Shown: positions 1 through 12,080 of the stretch, piece after piece
Layout of the letters: each line of letters starts with the position of its first letter
How positions within the stretch are numbered: the stretch's first letter is position 1
Assembly (NCBI GenBank): GCA_037893225.1
Contig: JAZGUH010000535.1
Span: forward strand, 186,001-250,000
Length of the DNA: 64,000 bases
Direction of reading: 5' to 3'
From: Hippasteria phrygiana
Lineage: Eukaryota; Echinodermata; Asteroidea; Valvatida; Goniasteridae
The notes under the pieces: model-generated
Told to the model about the DNA's origin: nothing
The model's database searches: none
The model's input: the letters and a program-made list of their open reading frames with translations, nothing else
Position numbers and translations under genes: made by a program

Positions 1-32
1 TGCAATCATCGGCGGCTTCCTAGAGTTAAAAC
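1..32 (+). repeat. Partial monomer at the left edge
   Basis: This is the last 32 bases of a monomer cut by the window edge. It carries the TGCAATCATC and TTCCTAG variants, a tail form that is common in domain 2 and occurs in only a few domain-1 monomers. Confidence 0.9.
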
Positions 33-264
33 TTGTGGAGAAAATTCAAACCTCGCAATGTTTATTTTCTTTCCGGCCAACATCTGTGTGCATATTACCT
101 TCTATTTATTGCTCCATGCCTGTCAAATTCCCTGGGGTATGGACTTGCTTTACTCATTCATAATTGCATGAAATATCAACCAAATTCAGTAATTTTGACA
201 TGTATGGATAGCTTAGATCTGGCGCTACATGTTGCAATTATCGGCGGCTTCTTAGAGTTAAAAC

Positions 265-284
265 TTGTGGAGAAAATTCAAACC
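265..284 (+). other. Most conserved monomer segment (example)
   Basis: TTGTGGAGAAAATTCAAACC and the following CTCGCAATG are almost invariant across 276 monomers. The exceptions I found are TTGTAG at 16946, 19032 and 22508, and GAGACAATTC after 17642 and 19728. Most other parts of the monomer carry several common variants. Whether a protein binds here is unknown. Confidence 0.6.
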
Positions 285-342
285 TCGCAATGTTTATTTT
301 CTTTCCGGCCAACATCTGTGTACATATTACCATCTATGTATT

Positions 343-444
343 GCTCCATGCATGTCAAATTCCCTGGGGTATGGACTTGCTTTATTCATTCATAATTGCA
401 TGAAATATCAACCAAATGCAGTAATTTTGACATGTATGGATAGC
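343..444 (+). repeat. Imperfect inverted repeat within each monomer (example)
   Basis: The left arm CCATGCATGTCAAATT (346-361) pairs with the right arm ATTTTGACATGTATGG (424-439) at 14 of 16 positions, with a 62-base loop. GCT at 343-345 and AGC at 442-444 can extend the stem past a two-base bulge. In monomers with CCATGCCTGTC one further pair is lost. A second 9-base pair, ATAATTGCA (392-400) and TGCAATTAT (465-473), is interleaved with it. Function is not shown. Confidence 0.7.
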
Positions 445-496
445 TTAGATCTGGCGCTACATGTTGCAATTATCGGCGGCTTCTTAGAGTTAACAC

Positions 497-728
497 TTGT
501 GGAGAAAATTCAAACCTCGCAATGTTTATTTTCTTCCCGGCCACCATCTGTGTGCAGATTACCTTTTATTTATTGCTCCATGCCTGTCAAATTCCCTGGG
601 GTATGGACTTGCTTTACTCATTCATAATTGCATGAAATATCAACCAAATGCAGTAATTTTGACATGTATGGATAGCTTAGATCTGGCGCTACATGTTGCA
701 ATTATCGGCGGCTTCTTAGAGTTAAAAC
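497..728 (+). repeat. Hybrid monomer B/E
   Basis: A type B head (TTCCCGGCCACC, GCAGATTACC) is joined to AAATGCAG, normally a type E tail. It is followed directly by F at 729, so A-B-C-D-E is shortened here. The preceding monomer (265) has the unusual ATCTATGTATT head variant and a GTTAAC site at 489-494 after a TTCTTAG tail. Confidence 0.75.
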
Positions 729-959
729 TTGTGGAGAAAATTCAAACCTCGCAATGTTTATTTTCTTTCCGGCCAACATCTGTGTGCATATTACCTTCTA
801 TTTATTGCTCCATGCCTGTCAAATTCCCTAGGGTATGACTTGCTTTACTCATTCATAATTGCATGAAATATAAACCAAATACAGTCATTTTGACATGTAT
901 GGATAGCTTAGATCTGGCGCTACATGTTGCAATCATCGGCGGCTTCTTAGAGTTAAAAC

Positions 960-2117
960 TTGTGGAGAAAATTCAAACCTCGCAATGTTTATTTTCTTTC
1001 CGGCCAACATCTGTGTGCATATTACCTTCTATTTATTGCTCCATGCCTGTCAAATTCCCTGGGGTATGGACTTGCTCTACTCATTCATAATTGCATTAAA
1101 TATCAACCAAATTCAGTAATTTTGACATGTATGGATAGCTTAGATCTGGCGCTACATGTTGCAATTATCGGCGGCTTCTTAGAGTTAAAACTTGTGGAGA
1201 AAATTCAAACCTCGCAATGTTTATTTTCTTTCCGGCCAACATCTGTGTACATATTACCTTCTATTTATTGCTCCATGCCTGTCAAATTCCCTGGGGTATG
1301 ACTTGCTTTACTCATTCATAATTGCATGAAATATCAACCAAATTCAGTAATTTTGACATGTATGGATAGCTTTGATCTGGCGCTACATGTTGCAATTATC
1401 GACGGCTTCTTAGAGTTAAAACTTGTGGAGAAAATTCAAACCTCGCAATGTGTATTTTCTTTCCGGCCAACATCTGTGTGCATATTACCTTCTATTTATT
1501 GCTCCATGCATGTCAAATTCCCTGGGGTATGGACTTGCTTTACTCATTCATAATTGCATGAAATATCAACCAAATTCAGTAATTTTGACATGTATGGATA
1601 GCTTAGATCTGGCGCTACATGTTGCAATTATCGGCGGCTTCTTAGAGTTAAAACTTGTGGAGAAAATTCAAACCTCGCAATGTTTATTTTCTTTCCGGCC
1701 AACATCTGTGTACATATTACCGTCTATTTATTGCTCCATGCATGTCAAATTCCCTGGGGTATGGACTTGCTTTATTCATTCATAATTGCATGAAATATCA
1801 ACCAAATGCAGTAATTTTGACATGTATGGATAGCTTAGATCTGGCGCTACATGTTGCAATTATCGGCGGCTTCTTAGAGTTAAAACTTGTGGAGAAAATT
1901 CAAACCTCGCAATGTTTATTTTCTTTCCGGCCAACATCTGTGTGCATATTACCTTCTATTTATTGCTCCATGCCTGTCAAATTCCCTAGGGTATGACTTG
2001 CTTTACTCATTCATAATTGCATGAAATATAAACCAAATACAGTAATTTTGACATGTATGGATAGCTTAGATCTGGCGCTACATGTTGCAATCATCGGCGG
2101 CTTCTTAGAGTTAAAAC
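960..2117 (+). repeat. HOR unit A'-C-D-E-F (5 monomers, 1158 bp)
   Basis: A hexamer without B: the A' tail runs straight into C. Positions 960, 1192, 1423, 1655 and 1887. Confidence 0.8.
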
Positions 2118-3739
2118 TTGTGGAGAAAATTCAAACCTCGCAATGTTTATTTTCTTTCCGGCCAACATCTGTGTGCATATTACCTTCTATTTATTGCTCC
2201 ATGCCTGTCAAATTCCCTGGGGTATGGACTTGCTCTACTCATTCATAATTGCATTAAATATCAACCAAATTCAGTAATTTTGACATGTATGGATAGCTTA
2301 GATCTGGCGCTACATGTTGCAATTATCGGCGGCGTCTTAGAGTTAACACTTGTGGAGAAAATTCAAACCTCGCAATGTTTATTTTCTTCCCGGCCACCAT
2401 CTGTGTGCAGATTACCTTTTATTTATTGCTCCATGCCTGTCAAATTCCCTGGGGTATGGACTTGCTTTACTCATTCATAATTGCATGAAATATCAACCAA
2501 ATTCAGTAATTTTGACATGTATGGATAGCTTAGATCTGGCGCTACATGTTGCAATTATCGGCGGCTTCTTAGAGTTAAAACTTGTGGAGAAAATTCAAAC
2601 CTCGCAATGTTTATTTTCTTTCCGGCCAACATCTGTGTGCATATTACCTTCTATTTATTGCTCCATGCCTGTCAAATTCCCTGGGGTATGGACTTGCTCT
2701 ACTCATTCATAATTGCATTAAATATCAACCAAATTCAGTAATTTTGACATGTATGGATAGCTTAGATCTGGCGCTACATGTTGCAATTATCGGCGGCTTC
2801 TTAGAGTTAAAACTTGTGGAGAAAATTCAAACCTCGCAATGTTTATTTTCTTTCCGGCCAACATCTGTGTACATATTACCTTCTATTTATTGCTCCATGC
2901 CTGTCAAATTCCCTGGGGTATGACTTGCTTTACTCATTCATAATTGCATGAAATATCAACCAAATTCAGTAATTTTGACATGTATGGATAGCTTTGATCT
3001 GGCGCTACATGTTGCAATTATCGACGGCTTCTTAGAGTTAAAACTTGTGGAGAAAATTCAAACCTCGCAATGTGTATTTTCTTTCCGGCCAACATCTGTG
3101 TGCATATTACCTTCTATTTATTGCTCCATGCATGTCAAATTCCCTGGGGTATGGACTTGCTTTACTCATTCATAATTGCATGAAATATCAACCAAATTCA
3201 GTAATTTTGACATGTATGGATAGCTTAGATCTGGCGCTACATGTTGCAATTATCGGCGGCTTCTTAGAGTTAAAACTTGTGGAGAAAATTCAAACCTCGC
3301 AATGTTTATTTTCTTTCCGGCCAACATCTGTGTACATATTACCGTCTATTTATTGCTCCATGCATGTCAAATTCCCTGGGGTATGGACTTGCTTTATTCA
3401 TTCATAATTGCATGAAATATCAACCAAATGCAGTAATTTTGACATGTATGGATAGCTTAGATCTGGCGCTACATGTTGCAATTATCGGCGGCTTCTTAGA
3501 GTTAAAACTTGTGGAGAAAATTCAAACCTCGCAATGTTTATTTTCTTTCCGGCCAACATCTGTGTGCATATTACCTTCTATTTATTGCTCCATGCCTGTC
3601 AAATTCCCTAGGGTATGACTTGCTTTACTCATTCATAATTGCATGAAATATAAACCAAATACAGTAATTTTGACATGTATGGATAGCTTAGATCTGGCGC
3701 TACATGTTGCAATCATCGGCGGCTTCTTAGAGTTAAAAC
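2118..3739 (+). repeat. HOR unit A-B-A'-C-D-E-F (7 monomers, 1622 bp)
   Basis: Monomer starts 2118, 2350, 2582, 2814, 3045, 3277 and 3509. It results from the 1622-bp duplication that overlaps it. Confidence 0.8.
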
Positions 3740-6056
3740 TTGTGGAGAAAATTCAAACCTCGCAATGTTTATTTTCTTTCCGGCCAACATCTGTGTGCAT
3801 ATTACCTTCTATTTATTGCTCCATGCCTGTCAAATTCCCTGGGGTATGGACTTGCTCTACTCATTCATAATTGCATTAAATATCAACCAAATTCAGTAAT
3901 TTTGACATGTATGGATAGCTTAGATCTGGCGCTACATGTTGCAATTATCGGCGGCGTCTTAGAGTTAACACTTGTGGAGAAAATTCAAACCTCGCAATGT
4001 TTATTTTCTTCCCGGCCACCATCTGTGTGCAGATTACCTTTTATTTATTGCTCCATGCCTGTCAAATTCCCTGGGGTATGGACTTGCTTTACTCATTCAT
4101 AATTGCATGAAATATCAACCAAATTCAGTAATTTTGACATGTATGGATAGCTTAGATCTGGCGCTACATGTTGCAATTATCGGCGGCTTCTTAGAGTTAA
4201 AACTTGTGGAGAAAATTCAAACCTCGCAATGTTTATTTTCTTTCCGGCCAACATCTGTGTACATATTACCTTCTATTTATTGCTCCATGCCTGTCAAATT
4301 CCCTGGGGTATGACTTGCTTTACTCATTCATAATTGCATGAAATATCAACCAAATTCAGTAATTTTGACATGTATGGATAGCTTTGATCTGGCGCTACAT
4401 GTTGCAATTATCGACGGCTTCTTAGAGTTAAAACTTGTGGAGAAAATTCAAACCTCGCAATGTGTATTTTCTTTCCGGCCAACATCTGTGTGCATATTAC
4501 CTTCTATTTATTGCTCCATGCATGTCAAATTCCCTGGGGTATGGACTTGCTTTACTCATTCATAATTGCATGAAATATCAACCAAATTCAGTAATTTTGA
4601 CATGTATGGATAGCTTAGATCTGGCGCTACATGTTGCAATTATCGGCGGCTTCTTAGAGTTAAAACTTGTGGAGAAAATTCAAACCTCGCAATGTTTATT
4701 TTCTTTCCGGCCAACATCTGTGTACATATTACCGCCTATTTATTGCTCCATGCATGTCAAATTCCCTGGGGTATGGACTTGCTTTATTCATTCATAATTG
4801 CATGAAATATCAACCAAATGCAGTAATTTTGACATGTATGGATAGCTTAGATCTGGCGCTACATGTTGCAATTATCGGCGGCTTCTTAGAGTTAAAACTT
4901 GTGGAGAAAATTCAAACCTCGCAATGTTTATTTTCTTTCCGGCCAACATCTGTGTGCATATTACCTTCTATTTATTGCTCCATGCCTGTCAAATTCCCTG
5001 GGGTATGGACTTGCTCTACTCATTCATAATTGCATTAAATATCAACCAAATTCAGTAATTTTGACATGTATGGATAGCTTAGATCTGGCGCTACATGTTG
5101 CAATTATCGGCGGCTTCTTAGAGTTAAAACTTGTGGAGAAAATTCAAACCTCGCAATGTTTATTTTCTTTCCGGCCAACATCTGTGTACATATTACCTTC
5201 TATTTATTGCTCCATGCCTGTCAAATTCCCTGGGGTATGACTTGCTTTACTCATTCATAATTGCATGAAATATCAACCAAATTCAGTAATTTTGACATGT
5301 ATGGATAGCTTTGATCTGGCGCTACATGTTGCAATTATCGACGGCTTCTTAGAGTTAAAACTTGTGGAGAAAATTCAAACCTCGCAATGTGTATTTTCTT
5401 TCCGGCCAACATCTGTGTGCATATTACCTTCTATTTATTGCTCCATGCATGTCAAATTCCCTGGGGTATGGACTTGCTTTACTCATTCATAATTGCATGA
5501 AATATCAACCAAATTCAGTAATTTTGACATGTATGGATAGCTTAGATCTGGCGCTACATGTTGCAATTATCGGCGGCTTCTTAGAGTTAAAACTTGTGGA
5601 GAAAATTCAAACCTCGCAATGTTTATTTTCTTTCCGGCCAACATCTGTGTACATATTACCGTCTATTTATTGCTCCATGCATGTCAAATTCCCTGGGGTA
5701 TGGACTTGCTTTATTCATTCATAATTGCATGAAATATCAACCAAATGCAGTAATTTTGACATGTATGGATAGCTTAGATCTGGCGCTACATGTTGCAATT
5801 ATCGGCGGCTTCTTAGAGTTAAAACTTGTGGAGAAAATTCAAACCTCGCAATGTTTATTTTCTTTCCGGCCAACATCTGTGTGCATATTACCTTCTATTT
5901 ATTGCTCCATGCCTGTCAAATTCCCTAGGGTATGACTTGCTTTACTCATTCATAATTGCATGAAATATAAACCAAATACAGTAATTTTGACATGTATGGA
6001 TAGCTTAGATCTGGCGCTACATGTTGCAATCATCGGCGGCTTCTTAGAGTTAAAAC
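3740..6056 (+). repeat. HOR unit A-B-C-D-E-A'-C-D-E-F (10 monomers, 2317 bp)
   Basis: Monomer starts 3740 to 5826. E at 4667 passes directly to A' at 4899, so one F is missing. E at 4667 has a private ACCGCCTATT head. Confidence 0.8.
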
Positions 6057-6288
6057 TTGTGGAGAAAATTCAAACCTCGCAATGTTTATTTTCTTTCCGG
6101 CCAACATCTGTGTGCATATTACCTTCTATTTATTGCTCCATGCCTGTCAAATTCCCTGGGGTATGGACTTGCTCTACTCATTCATAATTGCATTAAATAT
6201 CAACCAAATTCAGTAATTTTGACATGTATGGATAGCTTAGATCTGGCGCTACATGTTGCAATTATCGGCGGCGTCTTAGAGTTAACAC
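6057..6288 (+). repeat. Monomer type A (232 bp)
   Basis: Diagnostic sites in order: GTGCATATTACCTTC, CATGCCTGTC, GGTATGGACTTGCTCTAC, TTGCATTAAATATC, AAATTCAG, ATTATCGGCGGCGTC and GTTAACACTT. The last creates a GTTAAC (HpaI) site found essentially once per HOR in domain 1. Form A' is the same up to AAATTCAG but ends GGCTTCTTAG with GTTAAAAC (960, 2582, 4899, 14629). Confidence 0.9.
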
Positions 6289-6520
6289 TTGTGGAGAAAA
6301 TTCAAACCTCGCAATGTTTATTTTCTTCCCGGCCAACATCTGTGTGCAGATTACCTTTTATTTATTGCTCCATGCCTGTCAAATTCCCTGGGGTATGGAC
6401 TTGCTTTACTCATTCATAATTGCATGAAATATCAACCAAATTCAGTAATTTTGACATGTATGGATAGCTTAGATCTGGCGCTACATGTTGCAATTATCGG
6501 CGGCTTCTTAGAGTTAAAAC
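6289..6520 (+). repeat. Monomer type B (232 bp)
   Basis: The most divergent head in domain 1: TTCTTCCCGGCCAACATC or ...CCACCATC, then GTGCAGATTACCTTTTATT. The rest is the common form (CCTGTC, GGTATGG, TTTACTC, AAATTCAG, ATTATC). The AAC form occurs here and at 9069; the other B monomers I checked carry ACC. This difference marks the 2780-bp duplication. Confidence 0.9.
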
Positions 6521-6751
6521 TTGTGGAGAAAATTCAAACCTCGCAATGTTTATTTTCTTTCCGGCCAACATCTGTGTACATATTACCTTCTATTTATTGC
6601 TCCATGCCTGTCAAATTCCCTGGGGTATGACTTGCTTTACTCATTCATAATTGCATGAAATATCAACCAAATTCAGTAATTTTGACATGTATGGATAGCT
6701 TTGATCTGGCGCTACATGTTGCAATTATCGACGGCTTCTTAGAGTTAAAAC
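6521..6751 (+). repeat. Monomer type C (231 bp)
   Basis: Carries GTACATATTACCTTC, CCTGTC, the one-base deletion GGTATGACTT, then the tail AGCTTTGATCTGG and ATCGACGGCTTC. The TTTGATCT change destroys the AGATCT (BglII) site present in other monomers. Confidence 0.9.
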
Positions 6752-6983
6752 TTGTGGAGAAAATTCAAACCTCGCAATGTGTATTTTCTTTCCGGCCAAC
6801 ATCTGTGTGCATATTACCTTCTATTTATTGCTCCATGCATGTCAAATTCCCTGGGGTATGGACTTGCTTTACTCATTCATAATTGCATGAAATATCAACC
6901 AAATTCAGTAATTTTGACATGTATGGATAGCTTAGATCTGGCGCTACATGTTGCAATTATCGGCGGCTTCTTAGAGTTAAAAC
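6752..6983 (+). repeat. Monomer type D (232 bp)
   Basis: Marked by CAATGTGTATTTTC (TGTTTATT elsewhere), GTGCATATTACCTTC and CCATGCATGTC. The tail is the common form. D-like heads persist in domain 2 (30384, 32700, 33626, 40344, 41502, 48686, 50077, 56565, 57956, 60505, 63516), but without a type C monomer before them. Confidence 0.88.
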
Positions 6984-7215
6984 TTGTGGAGAAAATTCAA
7001 ACCTCGCAATGTTTATTTTCTTTCCGGCCAACATCTGTGTACATATTACCGTCTATTTATTGCTCCATGCATGTCAAATTCCCTGGGGTATGGACTTGCT
7101 TTATTCATTCATAATTGCATGAAATATCAACCAAATGCAGTAATTTTGACATGTATGGATAGCTTAGATCTGGCGCTACATGTTGCAATTATCGGCGGCT
7201 TCTTAGAGTTAAAAC
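6984..7215 (+). repeat. Monomer type E (232 bp)
   Basis: Marked by GTACATATTACCGTC, CCATGCATGTC, CTTTATTCATTC and AAATGCAG. It is found in both domains; in domain 2 its tail is usually ATCATCGG with TTCCTAG. Confidence 0.9.
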
Positions 7216-7446
7216 TTGTGGAGAAAATTCAAACCTCGCAATGTTTATTTTCTTTCCGGCCAACATCTGTGTGCATATTACCTTCTATTTATTGCTCCAT
7301 GCCTGTCAAATTCCCTAGGGTATGACTTGCTTTACTCATTCATAATTGCATGAAATATAAACCAAATACAGTAATTTTGACATGTATGGATAGCTTAGAT
7401 CTGGCGCTACATGTTGCAATCATCGGCGGCTTCTTAGAGTTAAAAC
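7216..7446 (+). repeat. Monomer type F (231 bp)
   Basis: Marked by TTCCCTAGGGTATGACTT, which combines a CCTAGG (AvrII) site with the one-base deletion. The tail has GAAATATAAACC, AAATACAG and AATCATCGG with TTCTTAG. It is the best anchor for parsing HORs because it occurs in both domains. At 31179 the site reads CCCCAGGG, a private change. Confidence 0.9.
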
Positions 7447-10400
7447 TTGTGGAGAAAATTCAAACCTCGCAATGTTTATTTTCTTTCCGGCCAACATCTG
7501 TGTGCATATTACCTTCTATTTATTGCTCCATGCCTGTCAAATTCCCTGGGGTATGGACTTGCTCTACTCATTCATAATTGCATTAAATATCAACCAAATT
7601 CAGTAATTTTGACATGTATGGATAGCTTAGATCTGGCGCTACGTGTTGCAATTATCGGCGGCGTCTTAGAGTTAACACTTGTGGAGAAAATTCAAACCTC
7701 GCAATGTTTATTTTCTTCCCGGCCACCATCTGTGTGCAGATTACCTTTTATTTATTGCTCCATGCCTGTCAAATTCCCTGGGGTATGGACTTGCTTTACT
7801 CATTCATAATTGCATGAAATATCAACCAAATTCAGTAATTTTGACATGTATGGATAGCTTAGATCTGGCGCTACATGTTGCAATTATCGGCGGCTTCTTA
7901 GAGTTAAAACTTGTGGAGAAAATTCAAACCTCGCAATGTTTATTTTCTTTCCGGCCAACATCTGTGTACATATTACCTTCTATTTATTGCTCCATGCCTG
8001 TCAAATTCCCTGGGGTATGACTTGCTTTACTCATTCATAATTGCATGAAATATCAACCAAATTCAGTAATTTTGACATGTATGGATAGCTTTGATCTGGC
8101 GCTACATGTTGCAATTATCGACGGCTTCTTAGAGTTAAAACTTGTGGAGAAAATTCAAACCTCGCAATGTGTATTTTCTTTCCGGCCAACATCTGTGTGC
8201 ATATTACCTTCTATTTATTGCTCCATGCATGTCAAATTCCCTGGGGTATGGACTTGCTTTACTCATTCATAATTGCATGAAATATCAACCAAATTCAGTA
8301 ATTTTGACATGTATGGATAGCTTAGATCTGGCGCTACATGTTGCAATTATCGGCGGCTTCTTAGAGTTAAAACTTGTGGAGAAAATTCAAACCTCGCAAT
8401 GTTTATTTTCTTTCCGGCCAACATCTGTGTACATATTACCGTCTATTTATTGCTCCATGCATGTCAAATTCCCTGGGGTATGGACTTGCTTTATTCATTC
8501 ATAATTGCATGAAATATCAACCAAATGCAGTAATTTTGACATGTATGGATAGCTTAGATCTGGCGCTACATGTTGCAATTATCGGCGGCTTCTTAGAGTT
8601 AAAACTTGTGGAGAAAATTCAAACCTCGCAATGTTTATTTTCTTTCCGGCCAACATCTGTGTGCATATTACCTTCTATTTATTGCTCCATGCCTGTCAAA
8701 TTCCCTAGGGTATGACTTGCTTTACTCATTCATAATTGCATGAAATATAAACCAAATACAGTAATTTTGACATGTATGGATAGCTTAGATCTGGCGCTAC
8801 ATGTTGCAATCATCGGCGGCTTCTTAGAGTTAAAACTTGTGGAGAAAATTCAAACCTCGCAATGTTTATTTTCTTTCCGGCCAACATCTGTGTGCATATT
8901 ACCTTCTATTTATTGCTCCATGCCTGTCAAATTCCCTGGGGTATGGACTTGCTCTACTCATTCATAATTGCATTAAATATCAACCAAATTCAGTAATTTT
9001 GACATGTATGGATAGCTTAGATCTGGCGCTACATGTTGCAATTATCGGCGGCGTCTTAGAGTTAACACTTGTGGAGAAAATTCAAACCTCGCAATGTTTA
9101 TTTTCTTCCCGGCCAACATCTGTGTGCAGATTACCTTTTATTTATTGCTCCATGCCTGTCAAATTCCCTGGGGTATGGACTTGCTTTACTCATTCATAAT
9201 TGCATGAAATATCAACCAAATTCAGTAATTTTGACATGTATGGATAGCTTAGATCTGGCGCTACATGTTGCAATTATCGGCGGCTTCTTAGAGTTAAAAC
9301 TTGTGGAGAAAATTCAAACCTCGCAATGTTTATTTTCTTTCCGGCCAACATCTGTGTACATATTACCTTCTATTTATTGCTCCATGCCTGTCAAATTCCC
9401 TGGGGTATGACTTGCTTTACTCATTCATAATTGCATGAAATATCAACCAAATTCAGTAATTTTGACATGTATGGATAGCTTTGATCTGGCGCTACATGTT
9501 GCAATTATCGACGGCTTCTTAGAGTTAAAACTTGTGGAGAAAATTCAAACCTCGCAATGTGTATTTTCTTTCCGGCCAACATCTGTGTGCATATTACCTT
9601 CTATTTATTGCTCCATGCATGTCAAATTCCCTGGGGTATGGACTTGCTTTACTCATTCATAATTGCATGAAATATCAACCAAATTCAGTAATTTTGACAT
9701 GTATGGATAGCTTAGATCTGGCGCTACATGTTGCAATTATCGGCGGCTTCTTAGAGTTAAAACTTGTGGAGAAAATTCAAACCTCGCAATGTTTATTTTC
9801 TTTCCGGCCAACATCTGTGTACATATTACCGTCTATTTATTGCTCCATGCATGTCAAATTCCCTGGGGTATGGACTTGCTTTATTCATTCATAATTGCAT
9901 GAAATATCAACCAAATGCAGTAATTTTGACATGTATGGATAGCTTAGATCTGGCGCTACATGTTGCAATTATCGGCGGCTTCTTAGAGTTAAAACTTGTG
10001 GAGAAAATTCAAACCTCGCAATGTTTATTTTCTTTCCGGCCAACATCTGTGTGCATATTACCTTCTATTTATTGCTCCATGCCTGTCAAATTCCCTAGGG
10101 TATGACTTGCTTTACTCATTCATAATTGCATGAAATATAAACCAAATACAGTAATTTTGACATGTATGGATAGCTTAGATCTGGCGCTACATGTTGCAAT
10201 CATCGGCGGCTTCTTAGAGTTAAAACTTGTGGAGAAAATTCAAACCTCGCAATGTTTATTTTCTTTCCGGCCAACATCTGTGTGCATATTACCTTCTATT
10301 TATTGCTCCATGCCTGTCAAATTCCCTGGGGTATGGACTTGCTCTACTCATTCATAATTGCATTAAATATCAACCAAATTCAGTAATTTTGACATGTATG

Positions 10401-11616
10401 GATAGCTTAGATCTGGCGCTACGTGTTGCAATTATCGGCGGCGTCTTAGAGTTAACACTTGTGGAGAAAATTCAAACCTCGCAATGTTTATTTTCTTCCC
10501 GGCCACCATCTGTGTGCAGATTACCTTTTATTTATTGCTCCATGCCTGTCAAATTCCCTGGGGTATGGACTTGCTTTACTCATTCATAATTGCATGAAAT
10601 ATCAACCAAATTCAGTAATTTTGACATGTATGGATAGCTTAGATCTGGCGCTACATGTTGCAATTATCGGCGGCTTCTTAGAGTTAAAACTTGTGGAGAA
10701 AATTCAAACCTCGCAATGTTTATTTTCTTTCCGGCCAACATCTGTGTACATATTACCTTCTATTTATTGCTCCATGCCTGTCAAATTCCCTGGGGTATGA
10801 CTTGCTTTACTCATTCATAATTGCATGAAATATCAACCAAATTCAGTAATGTTGACATGTATGGATAGCTTTGATCTGGCGCTACATGTTGCAATTATCG
10901 ACGGCTTCTTAGAGTTAAAACTTGTGGAGAAAATTCAAACCTCGCAATGTGTATTTTCTTTCCGGCCAACATCTGTGTGCATATTACCTTCTATTTATTG
11001 CTCCATGCATGTCAAATTCCCTGGGGTATGGACTTGCTTTACTCATTCATAATTGCATGAAATATCAACCAAATTCAGTAATTTTGACATGTATGGATAG
11101 CTTAGATCTGGCGCTACATGTTGCAATTATCGGCGGCTTCTTAGAGTTAAAACTTGTGGAGAAAATTCAAACCTCGCAATGTTTATTTTCTTTCCGGCCA
11201 ACATCTGTGTACATATTACCGTCTATTTATTGCTCCATGCATGGCAAATTCCCTGGGGTATGGACTTGCTTTATTCATTCATAATTGCATGAAATATCAA
11301 CCAAATGCAGTAATTTTGACATGTATGGATAGCTTAGATCTGGCGCTACATGTTGCAATTATCGGCGGCTTCTTAGAGTTAAAACTTGTGGAGAAAATTC
11401 AAACCTCGCAATGTTTATTTTCTTTCCGGCCAACATCTGTGTGCATATTACCTTCTATTTATTGCTCCATGCCTGTCAAATTCCCTAGGGTATGACTTGC
11501 TTTACTCATTCATAATTGCATGAAATATAAACCAAATACTGTAATTTTGACATGTATGGATAGCTTAGATCTGGCGCTACATGTTGCAATCATCGGCGGC
11601 TTCTTAGAGTTAAAAC
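7447..11616 (+). repeat. Three further A-B-C-D-E-F hexamers (3 x 1390 bp)
   Basis: Units 7447-8836, 8837-10226 and 10227-11616. The first and third share GCTACGTGTTG in A (GCTACATGTTG elsewhere); the second and the 6057 unit share the AAC form of B. The alternation shows duplication as a 12-mer. Confidence 0.9.
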
Positions 11617-12080
11617 TTGTGGAGAAAATTCAAACCTCGCAATGTTTATTTTCTTTCCGGCCAACATCTGTGTGCATATTACCTTCTATTTATTGCTCCA
11701 TGCCTGTCAAATTCCCTGGGGTATGGACTTGCTCTACTCATTCATAATTGCATTAAATATCAACCAAATTCAGTAATTTTGACATGTATGGATAGCTTAG
11801 ATCTGGCGCTACATGTTGCAATTATCGGCGGCGTCTTAGAGTTAACACTTGTGGAGAAAATTCAAACCTCGCAATGTTTATTTTCTTCCCGGCCACCATC
11901 TGTGTGCAGATTACCTTTTATTTATTGCTCCATGCCTGTCAAATTCCCTGGGGTATGGACTTGCTTTACTCATTCATAATTGCATGAAATATCAACCAAA
12001 TTCAGTAATTTTGACATGTATGGATAGCTTAGATCTGGCGCTACATGTTGCAATTATCGGCGGCTTCTTAGAGTTAAAAC

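Larger units (their letters stand above)
935..4260 (+). repeat. Tandem duplication, offset 1622 bp (7 monomers)
   Basis: 935-2638 matches 2557-4260 (1704 bp). The left limit is the C/T difference at 934 against 2556; the right limit is G/A at 2639 against 4261. I saw no substitution inside. Confidence 0.8.
6057..7446 (+). repeat. Reference HOR unit, domain 1: A-B-C-D-E-F, 1390 bp
   Basis: Six monomers of 232, 232, 231, 232, 232 and 231 bp. The same order follows at 7447-8836, 8837-10226 and 10227-11616, and again at 24129-25518. Types are told apart by about 15 variable sites per monomer, and the same type in successive units is almost identical. That pattern defines a higher-order repeat. 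Confidence 0.92.
5037..11895 (+). repeat. Tandem duplication, offset 2780 bp (12 monomers)
   Basis: 5037-9115 matches 7817-11895 (4079 bp). Private GCTACGTG and AAC-form B marks are shared between copies. Only three differences were found, all in the right copy: 10851 (T to G), 11244 (T to G) and 11540 (A to T). Confidence 0.85.

Noticed and set aside
33..264. Internal half-monomer duplication as origin of the 232-bp unit
   Set aside because: Comparing the two halves of the monomer by eye gave only short shared words such as CATG and ACATGT, no more than expected by chance.
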